Under the pieces are notes generated by a model, which searched no databases, was not told where the DNA came from, and saw only the letters and a list, made by a program, of their open reading frames with translations. This document shows positions 1-11,870 of a stretch of 64,000 nucleotides of DNA, in pieces; within the stretch, counting starts at the first letter, position 1; every line of letters begins with the position of its first letter. This stretch comes from Bathymodiolus brooksi (Eukaryota > Mollusca > Bivalvia > Mytilida > Modiolidae). The translations under genes and the position numbers were made by a program. The stretch lies in contig OY804583.1 of NCBI GenBank assembly GCA_963680875.1, forward strand, positions 34,275,331-34,339,330. The letters run 5' to 3'.

Positions 1-64
1 CGACACTTTCAACAATATGTCAGGTATAACGTAGAACATGGTGACCAGTTTTATTGTTGCTTAA
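1..64 (+). repeat. Monomer class with atatg head and ttgttgctt tail (64 bp, exemplar)
   Basis: The head reads caacaatatgtcagg and the tail is ttgttgcttaa where most copies have ttggtgtttaa. This class usually follows directly after the gctggcc class. It is frequent at 1-9000 and from about 38600 to the right edge. It is absent from the HOR at 14-28 kb, where the corresponding monomer has ttggtgcttaa. It therefore separates two HOR lineages within one array. Confidence 0.93.
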
Positions 65-128
65 CGACACTTTCAACAATGTGTCAGGTATAACGTAGAA
101 CATGGTGACCAGTTTTATTGGTGTTTAA
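65..128 (+). repeat. Canonical 64-bp monomer (exemplar)
   Basis: This is a clean example of the commonest class. It starts cgacactttc and has tcaggtataacgtag in the middle, the heptamer ggtgacc and the tail ttggtgtttaa. It contains two CpGs, one at the first two bases and one in aacgtag. The stretch agttttattgg is almost unchanged in every copy in the window, whereas the head, the aacgtag site and the heptamer vary between classes. The heptamer is a GGTNACC (BstEII) site, so most of the array carries that site every 61-64 bp. Confidence 0.97.
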
Positions 129-191
129 CGACACTTTCAAAATGTGTCAGGTATAGCGTAGAACATGGTGACCAGTTTTATTGGTGTTTAT
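129..191 (+). repeat. 63-bp monomer variant with caaaatg head
   Basis: One base is missing from caacaatg, giving tttcaaaatgtg, and the middle is tatagcgtag. The same deletion recurs near 1591 and 4254 in the matching places of the repeated HOR, so it was copied with the unit and is not a sequencing slip. The monomer ends tttat instead of tttaa. A second kind of 63-bp monomer, reading gtcagtttaacg, occurs near 49371 and 54767. Confidence 0.9.
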
Positions 192-255
192 CGCCACTTT
201 CAACAATGTGTCAGGTATAACGTAGAACATGGTGACCAGTTTTATTGGTGTTTAA

Positions 256-316
256 CACCACTTTCAACATTGTAGTTATAGTGTAGAACATGGTGACCAG
301 TTTTATTGGTGTTTAA
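256..316 (+). repeat. 61-bp monomer class (gtagttata middle, exemplar)
   Basis: Three bases are missing relative to the canonical unit: the middle reads tgtagttatagtgtag where the canonical form has tgtgtcaggtataacgtag. It starts cacc or cgcc. It is probably a further one-base deletion of the 62-bp gttagttata class. It recurs at matching positions in successive HOR copies, for example near 1720, 3120, 4390, 9770 and 14920. Confidence 0.92.
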
Positions 317-572
317 CGGCACTTTCAACAATGTGTCAGTTATAATGTAGAACATGGTGAACAGTTTTATTGGTGTTTAACGACACTTTCAACAATGTGT
401 CAGGTATAATGTAGAACATGGTGACCAGTTTTATTGGTGTTTAACGACACTTTCAACAATGTGTCAGGTTTAACATAGAATATGGTGACCAGTTTTATTG
501 GTGTTTAACGACACTTTCAACAATAGGTCAGGTATAACGTAGAACATGGTGACCAGTTTTATTGGTGTTCAT

Positions 573-636
573 TAACACTTTCAACAATGTGTCAGGTATA
601 ACGTATTACATGGTGACCAGTTTTATTGGTGTTTAA
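573..636 (+). repeat. Monomer class taacac...gtattacatgg (64 bp, exemplar)
   Basis: The head reads attaacactttcaac where the canonical form has taacgacactttcaac, and the middle is usually aacgtattacatgg in place of aacgtagaacatgg. In some copies, such as 7859 and 39190, the middle is canonical. It is almost always followed by the 62-bp cactcaac class, giving a linked two-monomer marker that recurs through the whole window. Confidence 0.92.
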
Positions 637-698
637 CGACACTCAACAATATGTCAGGTATAATGTAGAACATGGTGAGCAGTTTTATTGGTGTTTAA
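637..698 (+). repeat. 62-bp monomer class with cactcaac head (exemplar)
   Basis: Two T residues are missing from cactttcaac, giving cgacactcaacaatatg. Here the heptamer region reads ggtgagcag. It is flanked on the left by the taacac class and on the right by a 62-bp gttag monomer in nearly all copies, which shows that the order of monomers is inherited as a block. A copy near 35010 has the full cactttcaac head, which shifts the spacing of that HOR copy by 2 bp. Confidence 0.93.
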
Positions 699-760
699 CG
701 CCACTTTCAACAATGTTAGTTATAGTGTAGAACATGGTGACCAGTTTTATTGGTGTTTAA
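699..760 (+). repeat. 62-bp monomer class with gttagttata middle (exemplar)
   Basis: The middle tgtgtcaggtata is replaced by tgttagttata, two bases shorter, followed by gtgtag or gcgtag. The head is cgcc, tgcc or cacc. This is one of the most abundant variant classes and typically alternates with canonical monomers. Its gttata segment is the part closest to the dispersed mollusc repeat discussed in the findings. Confidence 0.94.
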
Positions 761-1394
761 CGACACTTTCAACAATGTGTCAGGTATAATGTAGAACATG
801 GTGACCAGTTTTATTGGTGTTTAACGATACTTTCAACAATGTGTCAGGTATAACATAGAACATGGTGACCAGTTTTATTGGTGTTTAACGACACTTTCAA
901 CAATGTTTCAGGTATAACGTAGAACATGGTGACCAGTTTTATTGGTGTTTATTAACACTTTCAACAATGTGTCAGGTATAACGTATTACATGGTGACCAG
1001 TTTTATTGGTGTTTAACGACACTCAACAATATGTCAGGTATAATGTAGAACATGGTGACCAGTTTTATTGGTGTTTAACGCCACTTTCAACAATGTTAGT
1101 TATAGCGTAGAACATGGTGACCAGTTTTATTGGTGTTTAATGCCACTTTCAACAATGTGTCAGGTATAACGTAGAACATGGTGACCAGTTTTATTGGTGT
1201 TTAACGACACTTTCAACAATGTGTCAGGTATAACATAGAACATGGTGACCAGTTTTATTGGTGCTTAACGACACTTTCAACAATGTGTCAGGTATAACGT
1301 AGAACATGGTGACCAGTTTTATTGGTGTTTAACGCCACTTTCAACAATGTTAGTTATAGTGTAGAACATGGTGACCAGTTTTATTGGTGTTTAA

Positions 1395-1458
1395 CGACAC
1401 TGTCAACAATGTGTCAGGTATAGCGTATAACATGCTGGCCAGTTTTATTGGTGTTTAA
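1395..1458 (+). repeat. Monomer class cactgtcaac...gctggccag (64 bp, exemplar)
   Basis: It differs from the canonical unit at several linked sites: cactgtcaac in the head, tatagcgtataac in the middle and gctggccag replacing ggtgaccag. It thus lacks the GGTNACC site and carries the 8-bp palindrome ctggccag. The class occurs about once per HOR unit, at intervals of roughly 0.4 to 2 kb, and is the easiest landmark for phasing the array. Chimeras that keep only its right half define the 1017-bp HOR at the right end. Confidence 0.94.
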
Positions 1459-3233
1459 CGACACTTTCAACAATATGTCAGGTATAACGTAGAACATGGT
1501 GACCAGTTTTATTGTTGCTTAACGACACTTTCAACAATGTGTCAGGTATAGCGTAGAACATGGTGACCAGTTTTATTGGTGTTTAACGACACTTTCAAAA
1601 TGTGTCAGGTATAGCGTAGAACATGGTGACCAGTTTTATTGGTGTTTATCGCCACTTTCAACAATGTGTCAGGTATAACGTAGAACATGGTGACCAGTTT
1701 TATTGGTGTTTAACACCACTTTCAACAATGTAGTTATAATGTAGAACATGGTGACCAGTTTTATTGGTGTTTAACGGCACTTTCAACAATGTGTCAGTTA
1801 TAACGTAGAACATGGTGAACAGTTTTATTGGTGTTTAACGACACTTTCAACAATGTGTCAGGTATAATGTAGAACATGGTGACCAGTTTTATTGGTGTTT
1901 AACGACACTTTCAACAATGTGTCAGGTATAACATAGAATATGGTGACCAGTTTTATTGGTGTTTAACGACACTTTCAACAATAGGTCAGGTATAACGTAG
2001 AACATGGTGACCAGTTTTATTGGTGTTTATTAACACTTTCAACAATGTGTCAGGTATAACGTATTACATGGTGACCAGTTTTATTGGTGTTTAACGACAC
2101 TCAACAATATGTCAGGTATAATGTAGAACATGGTGAGCAGTTTTATTGGTGTTTAACGCCACTTTCAACAATGTTAGTTATAGTGTAGAACATGGTGACC
2201 AGTTTTATTGGTGTTTAACGACACTTTCAACAATGTGTCAGGTATAATGTAGAACATGGTGACCAGTTTTATTGGTGTTTAACGCCACTTTCAACAATGT
2301 TAGTTATAGTGTAGAACATGGTGACCAGTTTTATTGGTGTTTAATGCCACTTTCAACAATGTGTCAGGTATAACGTAGAACATGGTGACCAGTTTTATTG
2401 ATGTTTAACAACACTTTCAACAATGTGTCAGGTATAACGTAGAACATGGTGACCCGTTTAATTGGTGTTTATCGACACTTTCAACAATGTGTCAGGTATA
2501 ACGTAGAACATGGTGACCAGTTTTATTGGTGTTTAACGACACTTTCAACAATGTGTCAGGTATAGCGTATGAAATGGTGACCAGTTTTATTGGTGTTTAA
2601 CACCACTTTCAACAATGTTAGTTATAGCGTAGAACATGGTGACCAGTTTTATTGGTGTTTAATGCAACTTTCAACAATGTGTCAGGTATAACGTAGAACA
2701 TGGTGACCAGTTTTATTGGTGTTTAACGCCACTTTCAACAATGTTAGTTATAGTGTAGAACATGGTGACCTGTTTTATTGGTGTTTAACGACACTTTCAA
2801 CAATGTGTCAGTTATAACGTAGAACATGGTGAACAGTTTTATTGGTGTTTAACGACACTGTCAACAATGTGTCAGGTATAATGTATAACATGGTGGCCAG
2901 TTTTATTGGTGTTTAACGACACTTTCAACAATATGTCAGGTATAACGTAAAACATGATGACCAGTTTTATTGGTGCTTAACACCACTTTCAACAATGTGT
3001 CAGGTATAACGTAGAACATGGTGACCTGTTTTATTGGTGCTTAACGACACTTTCAACAATGTGTCAGGTGTAATGTAGAACATGGTGACCAGTTTTATTG
3101 GTGTTTAACGCCACTTTCAACAATGTAGTTATAGTGTAGAACATGGTGACCAGTTTTATTGGTGTTTAACGACACTTTCAACAATGTGTCAGTTATATCG
3201 TAGAACATGGTGAACAGTTTTATTGGTGTTTAA
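1459..3233 (+). repeat. HOR segment R2, first copy
   Basis: It opens like R1 and continues through the taggtcagg, taacac, cactcaac, gatgtttaacaac/acccg and tatgaaatgg monomers to a gtgtaatg monomer at 3069. It recurs at 4122-5830 with an offset of 2663 bp for most of its length. The offset falls to 2599 bp after a 64-bp (one-monomer) loss in the second copy near 5530. The monomer order from taggtcagg onward is the same cassette found in the 14-28 kb HOR. Confidence 0.87.
2409..2472 (+). repeat. Monomer class caacac...gacccgtttaattgg (64 bp, exemplar)
   Basis: The preceding monomer ends ttgatgtttaa. This one starts caacac, has gacccgtttaattgg (gacccatttaattgg in most copies right of 37 kb) in place of gaccagttttattgg, and ends tttat, so the next monomer reads atcgacac. 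The three variants travel together in nearly every occurrence, making a compound marker. It is one of the few classes in which the otherwise near-invariant agttttattgg core is altered. Confidence 0.93.
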
Positions 3234-4121
3234 CGGCACTTTCAACAATGTGTCAGTTATAATGTAGAACATGGTGAACAGTTTTATTGGTGTTTAACGA
3301 CACTTTCAACAATGTGTCAGGTATAATGTAGAACATGGTGACCAGTTTTATTGGTGTTTAACGACACTTTCAACAATGTGTCAGGTTTAACATAGAATAT
3401 GGTGACCAGTTTTATTGGTGTTTAACGACACTTTCAACAATAGGTCAGGTATAACGTAGAACATGGTGACCAGTTTTATTGGTGTTCATTAACACTTTCA
3501 ACAATGTGTCAGGTATAACGTATTACATGGTGACCAGTTTTATTGGTGTTTAACGACACTCAACAATATGTCAGGTATAATGTAGAACATGGTGAGCAGT
3601 TTTATTGGTGTTTAACGCCACTTTCAACAATGTTAGTTATAGTGTAGAACATGGTGACCAGTTTTATTGGTGTTTAACGACACTTTCAACAATGTGTCAG
3701 GTATAATGTAGAACATGGTGACCAGTTTTATTGGTGTTTAACGATACTTTCAACAATGTGTCAGGTATAACATAGAACATGGTGACCAGTTTTATTGGTG
3801 TTTAACGACACTTTCAACAATGTTTCAGGTATAACGTAGAACATGGTGACCAGTTTTATTGGTGTTTATTAACACTTTCAACAATGTGTCAGGTATAACG
3901 TATTACATGGTGACCAGTTTTATTGGTGTTTAACGACACTCAACAATATGTCAGGTATAATGTAGAACATGGTGACCAGTTTTATTGGTGTTTAACGCCA
4001 CTTTCAACAATGTTAGTTATAGTGTAGAACATGGTGACCAGTTTTATTGGTGTTTAACGACACTGTCAACAATGTGTCAGGTATAGCGTATAACATGCTG
4101 GCCAGTTTTATTGGTGTTTAA
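3234..4121 (+). repeat. HOR segment R1, second (partial) copy
   Basis: It corresponds to 317-1458 with an offset of 2917 bp at its left end and 2663 bp at its right end, so it is about four monomers (254 bp) shorter. It lacks the first few monomers of R1. It ends with a gctggcc monomer exactly as the first copy does. Confidence 0.82.
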
Positions 4122-5830
4122 CGACACTTTCAACAATATGTCAGGTATAACGTAGAACATGGTGACCAGTTTTATTGTTGCTTAACGACACTTTCAACAA
4201 TGTGTCAGGTATAGCGTAGAACATGGTGACCAGTTTTATTGGTGTTTAACGACACTTTCAAAATGTGTCAGGTATAGCGTAGAACATGGTGACCAGTTTT
4301 ATTGGTGTTTATCGCCACTTTCAACAATGTGTCAGGTATAACGTAGAACATGGTGACCAGTTTTATTGGTGTTTAACACCACTTTCAACAATGTAGTTAT
4401 AATGTAGAACATGGTGACCAGTTTTATTGGTGTTTAACGGCACTTTCAACAATGTGTCAGTTATAACGTAGAACATGGTGAACAGTTTTATTGGTGTTTA
4501 ACGACACTTTCAACAATGTGTCAGGTATAATGTAGAACATGGTGACCAGTTTTATTGGTGTTTAACGACACTTTCAACAATGTGTCAGGTATAACATAGA
4601 ATATGGTGACCAGTTTTATTGGTGTTTAACGACACTTTCAACAATAGGTCAGGTATAACGTAGAACATGGTGACCAGTTTTATTGGTGTTTATTAACACT
4701 TTCAACAATGTGTCAGGTATAACGTATTACATGGTGACCAGTTTTATTGGTGTTTAACGACACTCAACAATATGTCAGGTATAATGTAGAACATGGTGAG
4801 CAGTTTTATTGGTGTTTAACGCCACTTTCAACAATGTTAGTTATAGTGTAGAACATGGTGACCAGTTTTATTGGTGTTTAACGACACTTTCAACAATGTG
4901 TCAGGTATAATGTAGAACATGGTGACCAGTTTTATTGGTGTTTAACGCCACTTTCAACAATGTTAGTTATAGTGTAGAACATGGTGACCAGTTTTATTGG
5001 TGTTTAATGCCACTTTCAACAATGTGTCAGGTATAACGTAGAACATGGTGACCAGTTTTATTGATGTTTAACAACACTTTCAACAATGTGTCAGGTATAA
5101 CGTAGAACATGGTGACCCGTTTAATTGGTGTTTATCGACACTTTCAACAATGTGTCAGGTATAACGTAGAACATGGTGACCAGTTTTATTGGTGTTTAAC
5201 GACACTTTCAACAATGTGTCAGGTATAGCGTATGAAATGGTGACCAGTTTTATTGGTGTTTAACACCACTTTCAACAATGTTAGTTATAGCGTAGAACAT
5301 GGTGACCAGTTTTATTGGTGTTTAATGCAACTTTCAACAATGTGTCAGGTATAACGTAGAACATGGTGACCAGTTTTATTGGTGTTTAACGCCACTTTCA
5401 ACAATGTTAGTTATAGTGTAGAACATGGTGACCTGTTTTATTGGTGTTTAACGACACTTTCAACAATGTGTCAGTTATAACGTAGAACATGGTGAACAGT
5501 TTTATTGGTGTTTAACGACACTGTCAACAATGTGTCAGGTATAACGTAAAACATGATGACCAGTTTTATTGGTGCTTAACACCACTTTCAACAATGTGTC
5601 AGGTATAACGTAGAACATGGTGACCTGTTTTATTGGTGCTTAACGACACTTTCAACAATGTGTCAGGTGTAATGTAGAACATGGTGACCAGTTTTATTGG
5701 TGTTTAACGCCACTTTCAACAATGTAGTTATAGTGTAGAACATGGTGACCAGTTTTATTGGTGTTTAACGACACTTTCAACAATGTGTCAGTTATATCGT
5801 AGAACATGGTGAACAGTTTTATTGGTGTTT
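4122..5830 (+). repeat. HOR segment R2, second copy with one-monomer deletion
   Basis: It matches 1459-3233 with an offset of 2663 bp. Near 5520-5560 two monomers of the first copy (cactgtc...ggtggcc and caatatg...aaaacatgatgacc) are fused into one that starts with cactgtc and ends with aaaacatgatgacc, removing 64 bp. Downstream the offset is 2599 bp, and the rare gttatatcgtag marker lies at 3193 and 5792. The two copies diverge after that marker. Confidence 0.86.
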
Positions 5831-6962
5831 AACGACACTTTCAACAATGTGTCAGGTATAATGTAGAACATGGTGACCAGTTTTATTGGTGTTTAACGAC
5901 ACTTTCAACAATGTGTCAAGTATAACATAGAACATGGTGACCAGTTTTATTGGTGTTTAACGACACTTTCAACAATGTGTCAGGTATAACGTAGAACATG
6001 GTGACCAGTTTTATTGGTGTTTATTAACACTTTCAACAATGTGTCAGGTATAACGTATTACATGGTGACCTGTTTTATTGGTTTTTAGCGACACTCAACA
6101 ATATGTCAGGTATAATGTAGAACATGGTGACCAGTTTTATTGGTGTTTAACGCCACTTTCAACAATGTTAGTTATAGTGTAGAACATGGTGACAAGTTTT
6201 ATTGGTGTTTAACGACACTTTCAACAATGTGTCAGGTATAATGTAGAACATGGTGACCAGTTTTATTGGTGTTTAACGCCACTTTCAACAATGTTAGTTA
6301 TAGTGTAGAACTTGGTGAACAGTTTTATTGGTGTTTAATGCCACTTTCAACAATGTGTCAGGTATAACGTAGAACATGGTGACCAGTTTTATTGATGTTT
6401 AACAACACTTTCAACAATGTGTCAGGTATAATGTAGAACATGGTGACCCGTTTAATTGGTGTTTATCGACACTTTCAACAATGTGTCAGGTATAACGTAG
6501 AACATGGTGACCAGTTTTATTGGTGTTTAACGACACTTTCAACAATGTGTCAGGTATAACGTATGACATGGTGACCAGTTTTATTGGTGTTTAATGCCAC
6601 TTTCAACAATGTTAGTTATAGCGTAGAACATGGTGACCAGTTTTATTGGTGTTTAATGCCACTTTCAACAATGTGTCAGGTATAACGTAGAACATGGTCA
6701 CCAGTTTTATTGGTGTTTAACGACACTGTCAACAATGTGTCAGGTATAACATAGAACATGGTGACCAGTTTTATTGGTGCTTAACGACACTTTCAACAAT
6801 GTGTCAGGTATAACGTAGAACATGGTGACCAGTTTTATTGGTGTTTAACGCCACTTTCAACAATGTTAGTTATAGTGTAGAACATGGTGACCAGTTTTAT
6901 TGGTGTTTAACGCCACTTTCAACAATGTTAGTTATAGTGTAGAACATGGTGACCAGTTTTAT
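5831..6962 (+). repeat. Satellite segment linking R2 to the 1839-bp unit
   Basis: About 18 monomers of ordinary classes: canonical, taacac, cactcaac, gttag, gatgtttaacaac/acccg and gtatgac. They follow the same general cassette order as elsewhere. It contains single-copy variants such as gacaag and a ggtttttagcgac tail near 6085. I see no gene or other element. Confidence 0.75.
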
Positions 6963-8801
6963 TGGTGTTTAACGACACTTTCAACAATATGTCAGGTATA
7001 ACGTAGAACATGGTGACCAGTTTTATTGTTGCTTAACGACACTTTCAACAATGTGTCAGGTATAACGTAGAACATGGTGACCAGTTTTATTGGTGTTTAA
7101 CGACACTTTCAACAATGTGTCAGGTATAACGTAGAACATGGTGATCAGTTTTATTGGTGTTTAGCGCCACTTTCAACAATGTTAGTAATAGTGTAGAACA
7201 TGGTGACCAGTTTTATTGGTGTTTAACGACACTTTCAACAATATGTCAGGTATAACGTAGAACATGGTGACCAGTTTTATTGGTGTTTAACGCCACTTTC
7301 AACAATGTTAGTTATAGTGTAGAACATGGTGACCAGTTTTATTGGTGTTTAACGACACTTTCAACAATGTGTCAGTTATAACGTAGAACATGGTGACCAG
7401 TTTTATTGGTGTTTAACGACACTGTCAACAATGTGTCAGGTATAGCGTATAACATGCTGGCCAGTTTTATTGGTGTTTAACGACACTTTCAACAATGTGT
7501 GAGGTATAACGTAGAACATGGTGACCAGTTTTATTGGTGTTTATCGCCACTTTCAACAATGTGTCAGGTATAACGTAGAACATGGTGACCAGTTTTATTG
7601 GTGTTTAACACCACTTTCAACAATGTAGTTATAGTGTAGAACATGGTGACCAGTTTTATTGGTGTTTAACGACACTTTCAACAATGTGTCAGGTATAATG
7701 TAGAACATGATGACCAGTTTTATTGGTGTTTAACGACACTTTCAACAATGTGTCAGGTATAACATAGAACATGGTGACCAGTTTTATTGGTGTTTAACGA
7801 CACTTTCAACAATGTGTCAGGTATAACGTAGAATATGGTGACCAGTTTTATTGGTGTTTATTAACACTTTCAACAATGTGTCAGGTATAACGTAGAACAT
7901 GGTGACCAGTTTTATTGGTGTTTAACGACACTCAACAATATGTCAGGTATAATGTAGAACATGGTGACCAGTTTTATTGGTGTTTAACGCCACTTTCAAC
8001 AATGTTAGTTATAGTGTAGAACATGGTGACCAGTTTTATTGGTGTTTAACGACACTTTCAACAATGTGTCAGGTATAATGTAGAACATGGTGACCAATTT
8101 TATTGGTGTTTAACGCCACTTTGAACAATGTTAGTTATAGTGTAGAACATGGTGACCAGTTTTATTGGTGTTTAATGCCACTTTCAACAATGTGTCAGGT
8201 ATAACGTAGAACATGGTGAACAGTTTTATTGATGTTTAACAACACTTTCAACAATGTGTCAGGTATAACGTAGAACATGGTGACCCGTTTAATTGGTGTT
8301 TATCGACACTTTCAACAATGTGTCAGGTATAACGTAGAACATGGTGACCAGTTTTATTGGTGTTTAACGACACTTTCAACAATGTGTCAGGTATAACGTA
8401 TGACATGGTGACCAGTTTTATTGGTGTTTAACGCCACTTTCAACAATGTTAGTTATAGTGTAGAACATGGTGACCAGTTTTATTGGTGTTTAACGACACT
8501 TTCAACAATGTGTCAGTTATAGCGTAGAACATGGTGAACAGTTTTATTGGTGTTTAACGACACTGTCAACAATGTGTCAGGTATAGCGTATAACATGCTG
8601 GCCAGTTTTATTGGTGCTTAACGACACTTTCAACAATGTGTCAGGTATAACGTAGAACATGGTGACCAGTTTTATTGGTGTTTAACGCCACTTTCAACAA
8701 TGTTAGTTATAGTGTAGAACATGGTGACCAGTTTTATTGGTGTTTAACGACACTGTCAACAATGTGTCAGGTATAGCGTATAACATGCTGGCCAGTTTTA
8801 T
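6963..8801 (+). repeat. 1839-bp HOR unit, first copy (29 monomers)
   Basis: Rare markers recur 1839 bp apart: ttgttgctt at 7026 and 8865, gttagtaata at 7181 and 9020, and gtgtgaggtata at 7497 and 9336. The matching part is about 700 bp (6963-7668 against 8802-9507), after which the two copies take different monomer orders. The unit includes two gtgatcag monomers, which carry TGATCA instead of the GGTNACC site. Confidence 0.82.
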
Positions 8802-10220
8802 TGGTGTTTAACGACACTTTCAACAATATGTCAGGTATAACGTAGAACATGGTGACCAGTTTTATTGTTGCTTAACGACACTTTCAACAATGTGTCAGGT
8901 ATAACGTAGAACATGGTGACCAGTTTTATTGGTGTTTAACGACACTTTCAACAATGTGTCAGGTATAACGTAGAACATGGTGATCAGTTTTATTGGTGTT
9001 TAACGCCACTTTCAACAATGTTAGTAATAGTGTAGAACATGGTGACCAGTTTTATTGGTGTTTAACGACACTTTCAACAATATGTCAGGTATAACGTAGA
9101 ACATGGTGACCAGTTTTATTGGTGTTTAACGCCACTTTCAACAATGTTAGTTATAGTGTAGAACATGGTGACCAGTTTTATTGGTGTTTAATGACACTTT
9201 CAACAATGTGTCAGTTATAACGTAGAACATGGTGACCAGTTTTATTGGTGTTTAACGACACTGTCAACAATGTGTCAGGTATAGCGTATAACATGCTGGC
9301 CAGTTTTATTGGTGTTTAACGACACTTTCAACAATGTGTGAGGTATAATGTAGAACATGGTGACCAGTTTTATTGGTGTTTATCGCCACTTTCAACAATG
9401 TGTCAGGTATAACTTAGAACATGGTGACCAGTTTTATTGGTGTTTAACACCACTTTCAACAATGTAGTTATAGTGTAGAACATGGTGACCAGTTTTATTG
9501 GTGTTTAACGACACTTTCAACAATGTGTCAGTTATAACGTAGAACATGGTGAACAGTTTTATTGGTGTTTAACGACACTTTCAACAATATGTCAGGTATA
9601 ACGTAGAACATGGTGACCAGTTTTATTGGTGCTTAACGCCACTTTCAACAATGTGTCAGGTATAACGTAGAACATGGTGACCTGTTTTATTGGTGCTTAA
9701 CGACACTTTCAACAATGTGTCAGGTATAATGTAGAACATGGTGACCAGTTTTATTGGTGTTTAACGCCACTTTCAACATTGTAGTTATAGTGTAGAATAT
9801 GGTGACCAGTTTTATTGGTGTTTAACGACACTTTCAACAATGTGTCAGTTATAACGTAGAACATGGTGAACAGTTTTATTGGTGTTTAACGACACTTTCA
9901 ACAATGTGTCAGGTATAACGTAGAACATGGTGACCAGTTTTATTGGTGTTTAACGACACTTTCAACAATGTTTCAGGTATAACATAGAACATGGTGACCA
10001 GTTTTATTGGTGTTTAACGACACTTTCAACAATGTGTCAGGTATAACATAGAACATGGTGACCAGTTTTATTGGTGTTTAACGACACTTTCAACAATGTG
10101 TCAGGTATAACGTAGAATATGGTGACCAGTTTTATTGGTGTTTATTAACACTTTCAACAATTTGTCAGGTATAACGTATTACATGGTGACCAGTTTTATT
10201 GGTGTTTAACGACACTCAAC
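8802..10220 (+). repeat. 1839-bp HOR unit, second partial copy and continuation
   Basis: The first ~700 bp match 6963-7668. From about 9510 the order changes to a run of canonical, ttggtgctt and gacctg monomers. Near 9970-10090 there are several consecutive monomers of the aacatag and aacgtagaatatgg types. The right end passes into the first 1650-bp unit through a cactcaac monomer. Confidence 0.78.
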
Positions 10221-11870
10221 AATATGTCAGGTATAATGTAGAACATGGTGAGCAGTTTTATTGGTGTTTAACGCCACTTTCAACAATGTTAGTTATAGTG
10301 TAGAACATGGTGACCAGTTTTATTGGTGTTTAATGCAACTTTCAACAATGTGTCAGGTATAACGTAGAACATGGTGACCAGTTTTATTGGTGTTTAACGA
10401 CACTTTCAACAATGTGTCAGGTATAACGTATGACATGGTGACCAGTTTTATTGGTGTTTAACGCCACTTTCAACAATGTTAGTTATAGCGTAGAACATGG
10501 TGACCAGTTTTATTGGTGTTTAATGCAACTTTCAACAATGTGTCAGGTATAACGTAGAACATGGTGACCAGTTTTATTGGTGTTTAACGCCACTTTCAAC
10601 AATGTTAGTTATAGTGTAGAACATGGTGACCAGTTTTATTGGTGTTTAACGACACTTTCAACAATGTGTCAGTTATAACGTAGAACATGGTGAACAGTTT
10701 TATTGGTGTTTAACGACACTGTCAACAATGTGTCAGGTATAGCGTATAACATGCTGGCCAGTTTTATTGGTGTTTAACAACACTTTCAACAATATGTCAG
10801 GTATAATGTAGAACATGGTGACCAGTTTTATTGGTGCTTAACGCCACTTTCAACAATGTGTCAGGTATAACGTAGAACATGGTGACCTGTTTTATTGGTG
10901 CTTAACGACACTTTCAACAATGTGTCAGGTATAATGTAGAACATGGTGACCAGTTTTATTGGTGTTTAACGCCACTTTCAACATTGTAGTTATAGTGTAG
11001 AACATGGTGACCAGTTTTATTGGTGTTTAACGACACTTTCAACAATGTGTCAGTTATAACGTAGAACATGGTGAACAGTTTTATTGGTGTTTAACGACAC
11101 TTTCAACAATGTGTCAGGTATAATGTAGAACATGGTGACCAGTTTTATTGGTGCTTAACGACACTTTCAACAATGTGTCAGGTATAACATAGAACATGGT
11201 GACCAGTTTTATTGGTGTTTAACGACACTTTCAACAATGTGTCAGGTATAACGTAGAACATGGTGACCAGTTTTATTGGTGTTTATTAACACTTTCAACA
11301 ATGTGTCAGGTATAACGTATTACATGGTGACCAGTTTTATTGGTTTTTAACGACACTCAACAATATGTCAGGTATAACGTAGAACATGGTGACCAGTTTT
11401 ATTGGTGCTTAACGCCACTTTCAACAATGTGTGAGGTATATCGTAGAACATGGTGACCTGTTTTATTGGTGTTTAACGACACTTTCAACAATGTGTCAGG
11501 TATAATGTAGAACATGGTGACCAGTTTTATTGGTGTTTAACACCACTTTCAACAATGTTAGTTATAGTGTAGAACATGGTGACCAGTTTTATTGATGTTT
11601 AATGCCACTTTCAACAATGTGTCAGGTATAACGTAGAACATGGTGACCAGTTTTATTGGTGTTTAACGACACTTTCAACAATGTGTCAGGAATAACGTAT
11701 GACATGGTTTACCAGTTTTATTGGTGTTTAACGCCACTTTCAACAATGTTAGTTATAGCGTAGAACATGGTGACCAGTTTTATTGGTGTTTAATGCAACT
11801 TTCAACAATGTGTCAGGTATAACGTAGAACATGGTGACCAGTTTTATTGGTGTTTATTAACACTTTCAAC
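10221..11870 (+). repeat. 1650-bp HOR unit, copy 1 (26 monomers)
   Basis: It is followed directly by a near-identical second copy. Markers lie exactly 1650 bp apart: taatgcaact at 10331 and 11981, gtgaggtatatcg at 11431 and 13081, and aataacgtatgacatggttt at 11691 and 13341. By eye I saw about three to five substitutions between copies (for example gtataatg against gtataacg near 10801/12451, and gatgtttaatgcc against ggtgtttaatgcc near 11590/13240). The gtgaggtatatcg and aataacgtatgac variants occur only in these two copies, so the duplication is local and fairly recent. Confidence 0.9.

Larger units (their letters stand above)
1..1458 (+). repeat. HOR segment R1, first copy (23 monomers)
   Basis: This segment starts with the ttgttgctt class and ends with a gctggcc monomer. 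Its start is repeated at 1459 with an offset of 1458 bp: the attgttgc, caaaatg and cggcac markers line up, so R1 and the start of the next segment are themselves tandem relatives. From about 313 its sequence recurs at 3230-4121 with an offset of 2917 bp, including the rare tttaacatagaatatgg marker at 469 and 3386. Confidence 0.85.
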
